Assembly: GCF_004359215.1 (NCBI RefSeq)
Contig: NW_027152031.1
Coordinates: 1,432,670-1,445,365 of the forward strand
Length of the DNA: 12,696 nucleotides
From: Bremia lactucae
Lineage: Eukaryota > Oomycota > Peronosporomycetes > Peronosporales > Peronosporaceae
Direction of reading: 5' to 3'
Positions within the stretch are counted from its first letter, which is position 1. Each line of letters starts with the position of its first letter. The notes under the pieces are model-generated. The model was not told the origin of the DNA. It did not search any database and saw nothing but the letters and a program-made list of their open reading frames with translations. Made by a program: the position numbers and the translations under genes. Below are positions 1-7,843 of the stretch, piece after piece.

Positions 1-337
1 AGGAAGACTTCTCTTAAGACAAGTAGACTTAAGAGGGTAAAATGAAAACTGTATTAAATATAATTAAGTGTCTCTTGTTCTATTTTTGTAAATGCTAACT
101 TAATTATAATCTAATACTAAACATGTAATTGAATTCTTATCTCTATCTTATCTTGTAACTCTCTTTGATTACTCCTACAGCTGATTAGTCTGCGGAATAA
201 ATAGATGTAATGGCCGGATAAGAATTCTGAAGATTACTATATAAAGTAATATCCTCCAAATATTATCTACCTTTTAGATAATGTATTAATTAACAACCTC
301 TAAGTGTTAATTTCATGTAATGATACACCCCGTTACA
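1..337. mobile_element. 3' part of an LTR (retrotransposon or solo LTR), truncated by the window start
   Basis: This AT-rich stretch has no open frame and ends at 328-337 with CCCCGTTACA. Its last nine bases (CCCGTTACA, 329-337) are the exact inverted complement of TGTAACGGG at 12502-12510, as expected for the two short terminal inverted repeats of one LTR family. From memory, LTRs with these ends and this kind of AT-rich body are common in Phytophthora and downy mildew genomes. Near the left end, 11-18 (CTCTTAAG) and 28-35 (CTTAAGAG) form a perfect inverted repeat with a 9-nt loop. The bases after the end, GCCAT (338-342), would be the right copy of a target-site duplication if this is a 3' or solo LTR; the left copy lies outside. 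Orientation and superfamily are not resolved. Confidence 0.55.
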
Positions 338-977
338 GCCATACTTAGTTAGTTATTAATATGATAAGTTCAGTATTAGATAGAAGGTCGTCACGTAGGA
401 AACTAAATATATTAATACAGTTTTACTTTTCTCTATTCTAAAGCCTTAGTGTAGACCTTTAAGCTAAAGACCCGTAGCTTCATAAGAAACCTTCCTCTGT
501 ACTTTTGTGTACGTGAAGTTTCGAGGCACCTAACCTTCACTGTAATCAGTGTGAATAACTTAGTACTGATCACTAGTGAAGGGTGCCCTGTTACATGGTG
601 CGAGCACCTCACGACGCGAATGCAATCATTTAGCATCATGAATTGAATTTGCACGTTGTCAAACCGGCATTCAAAGTGTCGAGCCGAGTGCGTAAAGTAT
701 AACATTATGGCTACTGGGTTTTGATAAAAATGTGATATTATAACACATATCCTTGCGATCGTCAAAAATGCAAAGACTAACAATTTGCTGTGTCTTAGGT
801 ATCTTACTTGATTGCAAATTCGGGCGGGAAATCGTCAGGTTTCAAGAAAAACCTCAAACAAGACTGTAAAACACCTCGCTTCTTAAATTATGAAAAAAAC
901 GAAAGGCCATACTTAAACAGACTCGGCAAAAGAAACGAGCGCACAAAGGTCTCCTCCCCTCCATCGTGCCTGTCGAG
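338..977. other. Non-coding 5' flank of the nucleoporin gene
   Basis: This 640-nt AT-rich stretch lies between the LTR end and the nucleoporin start codon. I see no convincing gene: the only long frame (433-783, minus) is low-quality sequence with no recognisable domain. An in-frame TGA at 891-893 precedes the nucleoporin start with no ATG between them. The promoter must lie here, but I cannot point to a clear oomycete initiator or TATA element. Several short imperfect inverted repeats occur, such as GGTGC-GA-GCACC at 597-608, with no assigned role. Confidence 0.5.
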
Positions 978-3900
978 ATGCTGACAGACAGCTCGTCGTC
1001 AACGACGCCGCATGAATGTAACGTGCGCCGTGTAAAAGCGCGCCACCTCCGCCAAGAGTCTACCGCACCTTATGTGAAGCATGCAAAGCCGGATGAGGAT
1101 GTTGAGTTCTTTTATCGAGAGACAGCGCCAGCTTCTCATGGCCGACGTGGGAGTGGCTTTTTTGCTCGATTGGCCAGCTATATTCCCATTGTTAGCAAGA
1201 TGGTGACAGAAGAAGAAGAAGAAGAAGAAATAAATTTACAGCCAGCCATGGATGAGAATGTCGATGTCCAGACAACTCAGGAAGATATGGACGAGGACGA
1301 GGCGGTCCACGAAATTTCCGAATTAGAAGTGGTTGCTCCTAAAGAAGCTGAAATTCAGACCCAGCGTTCTCATGAGCCGCAACTAGAAAAGCAGAAGGAT
1401 TTGATGCAAGATGACAAAGAGTTGCTCGACGTTCCGGAACATTCGGTGACTCGCACAGCCTCGTGCTTCGTTTCACCAAAGAATCAGCTATCGACGCCTC
1501 GTAGATCAGACAGCAAACAAAAGCCATTAAACTCGCGCTCACCCTCTCGCGACAGTAGATCGGACAGTCGAGAACGCAGTCCCGGTTTTACGCGTCAATC
1601 GCGCAAACGCGGCGAAAAGCGTGTATTTCTTCCTGGGCCTTCGCATCAGTCGAAATTGTTGCGCATTTCAACTTCGCAACGCCGACGGAAATCTACGTCC
1701 CCTTCCCCTCACGATTCCGCACTCACGATAATAAATCAGAAAAAGACCATCACTCTTGAAGAGTTTGAACAGCTGCAGAAACAATTGCACGACATGGTAG
1801 AAACGACGCCTCAGACGCAACTTGCCATGACCCAAGCAGCACTGGCCAACGGGCTGGAGCACCCATTTACACGGGGATTTCCTGGTCCCACCTCGTTCCC
1901 GGGGTACGTCCCTGGCTCGTACTCGAACCACGGCGCCATGGTTGTACATGACGAGAACCAGAGCTCGGACGGAACATTGCAAAATGAAGCTATCTTTGGC
2001 AAACGCCATCGAAATCAGGAAAATGGACCTATTTTATTTCCCAGCTCGGCGCTGCGGGGCCAGCTAACGCGCGAACAGCGTCTGATGCGAAAACCTCGCC
2101 CATCGCGATTATTAACGGGTGCGAAGCGTGATGCAGCTGCGCGCAATGCGTATTCTGCAGCAGTTGCTGAAAAAATTCTGTTGACGTTAAACAAGGTACA
2201 GACTCCATTGGAGCGCGAGGCGCAGAAACCTACGCACTCGACGTCCATGTCGTGGGCGAAGTATCATCTTTCGCTGTTTGACAATGGAAAAGAATGCTTG
2301 ACAAATGGCGAGGAGTTGCACAGTGACGACGCTGTGCCTCCGACTAGCACCATTCCTCGCATAACGTTCCCTCAGGCTACTAATAAGGTTGATAAATTCG
2401 AGACGCCTGCAAAAAGGGTCGGGAGCTTCCAGGATTCTGTCACTCCGCTTGTCTCCCCTCAGACAGTGTCCATGACCCCTGCACTTACTGTGGAAGCATC
2501 TGTGCCGAAGTTTGAGAAGACGGGCAAATTTCAGTTTACCTTACCGCGTTGTACCAAAGAAGATACGCACAATGACGTAGATGGGGAGGATATTCGCTTG
2601 AGGTTCGTGTTTTCTCCGCCGTTAGCTCTCCGTGAGCCACCAGCGAAGGTGTTGAGTTATAAAATCAAAGCCAATACCGGTGCTGCTGCTGCTTTTAGTT
2701 TTGTACCCTCGTCGCCTAAATTACAATCAACTGAATGGGTTTCCCAGCCTGTCAAGGCGAAAGAATCCGCAATGAAGTCTGTTGTGGATAAGCCTGTCGC
2801 ACTTGTGGAAGCTGGAACGACTGGACGTGTTTTAGCTGTCAATAACTGTGGCTCTGTAAATCCTCTGGCAAAATTTATGCAACTGAAGCCTGGACAATGG
2901 AAGTGTCCTGGATGTAGTGTATTAAATGAAGGCACAAATGATAAGTGCCCTTGTTGCGAGACAGTTAAACCTAGCGCTAGTGCTAGAGTTAAGGCTGGCC
3001 TGACGCCGCCTAATGCTTCTCATTCGGTTTCGTCTAGCGACTTCAGCTTCGGGTCTTCAAAGGATGCTCCGAAAGTTGTAGAGAAACCAACTGGCGGCGC
3101 AATCACAGCGAGTGGCTTTAGCTTTGGTATACCGACTGTGGATAAGAAAATAGCTGACAAGTCGGCTGGAAGTGCACCGTTCTCTGGATTCAGCTTTGGT
3201 GTATCTGCAGCTGATATTGCAAAGACTGCAGAGAAGCCTGCTTTGGAAAGCACGAAAAGTACGAATGGTGGTTTTAGCTTTACTGCTCCCATCGCTCCCA
3301 TCGCTGTCTTAGAAACGTCAAGTGTTTCAACTTCTTCGAGTGCGAATGTCTCGAGACCTTCTCCTTCCATTTCGTTTGAATTTTCAAAGCCTGCAAATAT
3401 GGTTGACGAGACAGCTTTGGAGCCTTCTTCAGCCACAATGAAGACTGTTTTCGCTCCTTCTTTCTCGTTTGGCGTTCCTTTGGCGTCTTCTGCTCCAACT
3501 CTGACAGCTGTCAGTAACGAATCGACAGTTGACGCTTCCAGCGCTAGTATAAACGACAAATCGAACAAAGCCAAGCGCAAAGCTTTCGAAACGGAAGAGC
3601 CTGAAAAACATGCTGCATCGCCGTTCACCTGTGGCGTTTCTGCAACACCAACAACAGCATTAAAGCCGAGTAATGTTTCCGCCTCTAAATTTGAAGCACC
3701 AAAGCCTAGTGATGTTTCCACTTCTAAATTTGAAGCACCAAAGCCAAGTAATGTTTCCGCTTTTAAATTTGAACCGAAGCCGAGCAATGGAGCCGGCTTC
3801 AACTTCGGTGCCGCTCCTGGTCCTTTCCAAGAAAGTTCGGCGAATTTAGAACGCCCAAAAAAGCGGCTAGCTCCGTTTGCTGCCGCCGACGACTTGAGTT

Positions 3901-5219
3901 CCGAATCATCGATCCAGGCCTTCGCGGCTAAGTCGGCATTGAAGCCACCTCAGGTACCTGTTAAGAATACGACTGTCTCGATTTTATCGGCTCCGTCATT
4001 TTCATTTGGAGGTAAAGCTGGCTCCACAAATAACGACAAAATGAATGAGTCTACAACGTCATTATTCAGCGTTGGTGGAGACACATCCACCGAGAAGGCG
4101 GCGAAAGTGAATTTGAACAATACTGTGCCCCTGATGCCTGAATTTACGTTTGGATCGTCGTCTGCGACCCCGGCACCGAAATCAAGCGGACAAGTCGTGA
4201 CCAAAGCTCCTGCGAATTCTTTCAATTCTTTTCCTGCGAACTCTGCTTCTGCCCATGTTCCTGGTTCCTCTGCAAATTTTAGTTTTGGGCAAAGCTCCAC
4301 AGCAACTTCCACTGGCTGTGCACCTGCATTCAATGCTTCTCCAGCTGCGCCTTCTACCTCTGCATTCGAAAATAAATCCTCGGTGCAACTATCTAATGCA
4401 TCCTGTACCCTCTCGAAGTCATCGGCACCTGCGTTCACATTCAACTCTTCGTCGCCTGCCGACACCACTTTTGGCTTAGCCTCAACTTCCGGATCGGCCT
4501 TTGGAAAGCAGCTCTCAAATACATCAAGCTTCGGTTCCACGTCGACGGCGTTTGGATCGTCAAGTGCTTTTGGCTCTGGCTCAAGCTCTGGTGGATTCGG
4601 TAGCTCAACCATAGCTGTCCCTGCGGCTGCGGCTGCGTTTGCGTCATTAACACCGGCTGCATCTGCATTCTCTATCGGTGCGAGTAGTCAAATAGCGGCT
4701 CCCGGTGCACGTCCAGCTGGCCAACCTGCGTTTTCGTTTGGTGCATCAGCCCCTAGTGGTTTTGGAGGGGCACCTGCGGCGTCCAGTGGCTTTGGCTCCA
4801 GTGCACCAAGCGGTGGGCTTAACGCTGCACATAACGGATTTCGATCTTCCAGCCCTGCGCCCGCTTTTGGCACTCAGACCCCTTCTACCTTTAGTAATAT
4901 TCTGCCGCCTCCAACGACCACATTCGGTGCCCCGCCATTTGGTGCTCCGGCACCTTGCGGATTTGGTAGCGGTCCCGCTGGCTCTGGGTTCCGCACGCCT
5001 AGTCCAACTTCTGCTTTTGGTGCTGTCCCTGCCTCAGCATTCACCCCTGGTCCCGCGTTTGGAGCTGCTCCTACTGCTGGGGCATTTGGCGCTCTTCCCA
5101 GTGCTGGGGCATTTGGCGCCCCTCCTGCTGACGGCGGATTTAACATGGGTGCCGCTCCTCAGCACGCAAGAGGCCGGCGTATACTGAAAGCCAAAACTCG
5201 CCCTCGCCGAACGTCATAG
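978..5219 (+). CDS. FG-repeat nucleoporin with RanBP2-type zinc finger (Nup153/Nup1-like)
   Basis: The predicted 1413-aa protein is an FG nucleoporin, probably on the nuclear basket side of the pore, where FG repeats bind transport receptors. Residues ~58-76 (GSGFFARLASYIPIVSKMV) could form an amphipathic helix like the membrane-binding helices near the N-termini of Nup1, Nup60 and Nup153. An acidic run, an Arg/Ser-rich stretch and basic NLS-like clusters (QSRKRGEKR, SQRRRK) follow. A RanBP2-type zinc finger has ligands Cys643, Cys646, Cys657 and Cys660, with Trp641 and Asn650 at the expected places. From about residue 688 there are about 25 FG dipeptides: mostly FSFG-type first, then SFG/AFG-type near the end. 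The tail RGRRILKAKTRPRR resembles the basic C-terminus I recall for Nup153 and plant Nup136/Nup1. The start is the first ATG in frame; codon 966 is GTG, and an in-frame TGA lies at 891. No intron is needed. The class is secure; Nup153-type orthology is likely but not proven. Confidence 0.88.
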   Translation: MLTDSSSSTTPHECNVRRVKARHLRQESTAPYVKHAKPDEDVEFFYRETAPASHGRRGSGFFARLASYIPIVSKMVTEEEEEEEINLQPAMDENVDVQTTQEDMDEDEAVHEISELEVVAPKEAEIQTQRSHEPQLEKQKDLMQDDKELLDVPEHSVTRTASCFVSPKNQLSTPRRSDSKQKPLNSRSPSRDSRSDSRERSPGFTRQSRKRGEKRVFLPGPSHQSKLLRISTSQRRRKSTSPSPHDSALTIINQKKTITLEEFEQLQKQLHDMVETTPQTQLAMTQAALANGLEHPFTRGFPGPTSFPGYVPGSYSNHGAMVVHDENQSSDGTLQNEAIFGKRHRNQENGPILFPSSALRGQLTREQRLMRKPRPSRLLTGAKRDAAARNAYSAAVAEKILLTLNKVQTPLEREAQKPTHSTSMSWAKYHLSLFDNGKECLTNGEELHSDDAVPPTSTIPRITFPQATNKVDKFETPAKRVGSFQDSVTPLVSPQTVSMTPALTVEASVPKFEKTGKFQFTLPRCTKEDTHNDVDGEDIRLRFVFSPPLALREPPAKVLSYKIKANTGAAAAFSFVPSSPKLQSTEWVSQPVKAKESAMKSVVDKPVALVEAGTTGRVLAVNNCGSVNPLAKFMQLKPGQWKCPGCSVLNEGTNDKCPCCETVKPSASARVKAGLTPPNASHSVSSSDFSFGSSKDAPKVVEKPTGGAITASGFSFGIPTVDKKIADKSAGSAPFSGFSFGVSAADIAKTAEKPALESTKSTNGGFSFTAPIAPIAVLETSSVSTSSSANVSRPSPSISFEFSKPANMVDETALEPSSATMKTVFAPSFSFGVPLASSAPTLTAVSNESTVDASSASINDKSNKAKRKAFETEEPEKHAASPFTCGVSATPTTALKPSNVSASKFEAPKPSDVSTSKFEAPKPSNVSAFKFEPKPSNGAGFNFGAAPGPFQESSANLERPKKRLAPFAAADDLSSESSIQAFAAKSALKPPQVPVKNTTVSILSAPSFSFGGKAGSTNNDKMNESTTSLFSVGGDTSTEKAAKVNLNNTVPLMPEFTFGSSSATPAPKSSGQVVTKAPANSFNSFPANSASAHVPGSSANFSFGQSSTATSTGCAPAFNASPAAPSTSAFENKSSVQLSNASCTLSKSSAPAFTFNSSSPADTTFGLASTSGSAFGKQLSNTSSFGSTSTAFGSSSAFGSGSSSGGFGSSTIAVPAAAAAFASLTPAASAFSIGASSQIAAPGARPAGQPAFSFGASAPSGFGGAPAASSGFGSSAPSGGLNAAHNGFRSSSPAPAFGTQTPSTFSNILPPPTTTFGAPPFGAPAPCGFGSGPAGSGFRTPSPTSAFGAVPASAFTPGPAFGAAPTAGAFGALPSAGAFGAPPADGGFNMGAAPQHARGRRILKAKTRPRRTS
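1209..1229 (+). repeat. (GAA)7 microsatellite encoding a glutamate run
   Basis: Seven perfect GAA triplets lie inside the nucleoporin gene and encode seven consecutive glutamates directly after the possible amphipathic helix. Because it is a triplet repeat, length changes would keep the frame and only alter the number of Glu residues. Confidence 0.9.
3663..3773 (+). repeat. 39-bp tandem repeat within the nucleoporin gene (about 2.8 copies)
   Basis: Copies at 3663-3701 and 3702-3740 and a shortened copy at 3741-3773 encode the 13-residue unit KPS(N/D)VSxxKFEAP. A further KPSN follows at about 3777 and leads into GAGFNFG. The copies differ by few substitutions, so the duplication looks recent compared with the surrounding FG repeats. 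The unit carries KFE where an FxFG core might be expected, so this block adds spacer length rather than FG motifs. Confidence 0.85.
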
Positions 5220-5495
5220 AAGCAAGAATGAATCAATTTATCATGGTGTCTTTAATTTGTTATGTGCCGGAACTGCGTCAAGCTCAGAATGTTTGAGGGG
5301 TTATGCAATTGCTTTTTTAAGATGCATTGCATCGAATTATGACTTAAATTTTGGCAATGTCAAGTATAGTGTATTAAGAGCTTTGTGGGATTCATTCAAC
5401 GAATTCTAGTCCTCAAGGCCGACACAATAGAAGCTTAACCGGTGACTATTACTACTGACTTTCAGAATGTGTTATGCTTTGCAATTGACCGATTA

Positions 5496-6486
5496 ATGGG
5501 GTCTCAGCCGAAAAGTTACGACTGAATTGATAAGGATTTGATTTTGTGTGATTACCTGTATAGTAATTGGAAGAATGGAATAAGTCGAGCAAGAATGAGA
5601 TTGACAAAAGCAAAGAAGCTTTCCTCTAGAGCATTTCTGGTAAGTCTTTGGGCCTAAATGTAACCTAAGTGAGAAGGCTCAAAATGTTTGTATCACATGC
5701 TTGTCTTTCTAGTTGCACGTCAGCGTGCCATCTATCGAGACAATAAAAACAGCGATGTCATAGCAAAAAAGCGGATTTTTCGACCTGCAGAAGGAGCGTG
5801 TCCGGCTACAAGAAAATTAGAGGAAGAAATCTCGCTCAACGATGACAAGAATTATTTTTTTAAAAAGACAAAGATGCGCAAGGTAGTATGCAGTAATCAT
5901 AATTGTAGCCGAGGGTGTTTTAAACGCTGCTGAAGCTTAGAATATAATTGAAAGGGTGAATCGCCTGTATGGGCGCCAACGAAAGCTACTGTAGACGATA
6001 AGTTCAATAGCTTGGAGGATGCCGAAGGCGAAGATCTCATAGACTTTGCAAAAGTCTCGAAGATTAATTTATGGATCCGGAGAAAAATTTCGCGTTGCAC
6101 AAATTGAGCTACCATAATCACATGCGCAATCTATCGTGGACCGTCAAGTGGCTGAAGAAAAGGCAGCGATAGATAGCAGCAGTGGCTGTGGAGCTTTCTG
6201 GCGGTGGTAGCGCTCTTGACTGGGATCAATTTGTATTGGCTCGGCCATGCTTTTTGCAGAACCCCGAGCGGTTGTACGAAACTTTGGTACCGCACATGTG
6301 TTCCCTGACGTTATATAGCAAGGATATGTTCAGTCCTAAATACAATGATCAAGTGTTGAAAAAAGCGCTTTATCACGTGTTGTGACAATTGACGAAGAAC
6401 AAGTTTGACCCAAAGTAGCAATTGCTCATCATGCATCCAAAAATTGCCATCCAGAGGCAATGACCAACTTTAGCAAACGCCTTTAG
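5496..6486 (+). pseudogene. Decayed protein-coding gene, family not recognised
   Basis: Coding-like fragments run on the plus strand in changing frames. From ATG 5496 a frame has 48 codons to 5639, broken only by TGA at 5523-5525, then meets an intron-like segment (5640-5712). Beyond it come a charged stretch (ARQRAIYRDNKNSDVIAKKR), a helix-like piece in another frame (DLQKERVRLQEN), an acidic piece near 5985-6052 (DDKFNSLEDAEGEDLIDFAK), and, after a frame change, MDPEKNFALHKLSYHNHMRN from 6071. The same frame continues after a TAG into the longest part, 6182-6385 (DWDQFVLARPCF...NPERLYETLVP). After a TGA and a probable 1-nt deletion near 6415 the reading ends AHHASKNCHPEAMTNF...TAG at 6484-6486. 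The spliced length would be about 300 codons. Charged, helix-like composition suggests a coiled-coil protein, but I recognise no family. It shares the nucleoporin strand, 277 nt downstream. Chance frames are possible for single fragments. Confidence 0.5.
5640..5712 (+). other. Candidate spliceosomal intron (73 nt) in the decayed gene
   Basis: The segment begins GTAAGT at 5640 and ends in a pyrimidine-rich TTGTCTTTCTAG at 5712. A length near 70 nt is usual for oomycete introns. Joining at phase 0 does not lead into the best downstream frame (ARQRAIYRD...), which lies one frame away, so a small indel near the junction must be assumed if the gene is decayed. Confidence 0.45.
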
Positions 6487-7843
6487 CTTAATTTTTTTAG
6501 AATTATAGTTTATAAATTACTTAAATACTCAGCACTTCCTTGGTGCGTCAAGGCGCTTTGCCATGTTCAATACCAACTCTTTAAAATGCCGGCAAACTAG
6601 TTGCCAGATTCTTATAATCTTTCGTTCGACTATTTTATTCAAAGTATGTTATGACTTGATCTAGCCTCTAAGCATCGAAAGAGACATCATGCTATTACTG
6701 AAACAGTTTAAATCGCTAGTTTCTTTTTGTGAGCTCCAAGGTATTAACAATCCACGCCTTCAGCGAGTTTGTGCGCGCTGGTTTATTGCGTTAGCACTTA
6801 ATCGACGCCAGTTTATCACCACTCGACAATAACTTGGTCGTCTGACACCCTCGCTAATTACAATTTAATACCCCATTGCAGCGTCCGTGGGAAGCCCGCC
6901 TCGCGAAAATAACCTTATCTTTTCACATTACAACTTGCCAATTTACCCCATAAGACGGCTACTACTACTACGGCCACTAATCAATCATTATGCAATGTCA
7001 GCACGTTTGCGACAATTAAAGCGTCATTGTTCGACCCCCTGCACGCCAAATAAATCATCTTAAACGTCGCGATATTCTTAACTCTGAATCACATTAATTG
7101 ATCCGCAAATCTTCGCTCACTGGAACGCAGCGCCCACCTACATTTCCTCAGTTTTTCAATTCAAAGTTCCGAAATATGATATAATGCACGCGGCGAATTT
7201 TCAACACTAGGTCAGATTCGGCTTTTGGCTCGAAAGCAGAACGAGCGTTTCCGAAATTACGGCGTTAGAATATCGACCCAAAGATGTTTGAGCTTCAAAT
7301 CAGTGTTATCCTTCACTTTCTGTCATTCCCTTTCTCAGTAAACATGCGCTTAAACTGGCTCCATAAAACCTTCAGTGTGGACGGAAACTATTCAGCAACA
7401 AATTTTTGCCCTGTAACAACTCGAATCGGAGGTACGCGTTGCTGTAATCGTACACTATAGCGCCAATAAAAGTCTGTAGAGCGATTTTGAACCAAATATT
7501 GTGCGGGCGCTCGTGCAATGAATCACACTACTATGCAAAATACTTAATTTTGAAACGGCAACAGTTATTCAAATGCCTCGTAATGATTGCCTTTTTGTGC
7601 ATTTCTAACAGAATCCACATCAAATTTCAAGGGTGACCTAAAATTTAACCAGCTGAGGTTCGCGCTTTCTTCTTGCAAAGACTTCCAACGTCTTGAATCT
7701 CATTTGAATGAAGCTTCAAGATTTCCAAGGCTCCGCATTCCATGCTTTAGCAGTCGACTTTGCCTAACATGCTGATAAAACCGTGTGCCGTGTCCTGCGC
7801 TCCAAGTAAAAATATCTTTACTGTGAATGAGAAGATCACCCCG
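6487..7843. other. Intergenic region with no recognisable gene
   Basis: About 1.36 kb separates the end of the decayed gene from the stop codon of the CLEC16A-like gene. I see no domain, no long coding frame on either strand, no terminal inverted repeats and no LTR ends. The short plus-strand frame at 7587-7775 has no recognisable content. The right-hand part must hold the 3' UTR and polyadenylation site of the minus-strand gene, but I cannot place them. Confidence 0.55.

Noticed and set aside
433..783. A 116-aa minus-strand open frame in the nucleoporin 5' flank
   Set aside because: No recognisable domain, AT-rich composition like its non-coding surroundings, and no conserved context.
966..977. 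A four-codon upstream extension of the nucleoporin starting at GTG
   Set aside because: GTG starts are not expected for a eukaryotic nuclear gene; ATG at 978 is the first ATG after the in-frame stop at 891.
3020..3802. A 260-aa open frame on the minus strand opposite the nucleoporin, and a similar 220-aa one at 3950-4612
   Set aside because: They are antisense reflections of the Ser/Ala/Pro/FG-rich codon pattern of the real gene; they are low-complexity, overlap a well-supported CDS and show no domain.
4705..5187. A 160-aa Leu-rich plus-strand frame overlapping the nucleoporin 3' end
   Set aside because: It is an out-of-frame reading of the FG-repeat region; leucine richness comes from shifted GCT/CCT codons.
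6487..7843. A further gene or small transposon in the long intergenic gap
   Set aside because: No terminal inverted repeats, no LTR ends, no domain and no long frame on either strand; short frames there are consistent with chance.
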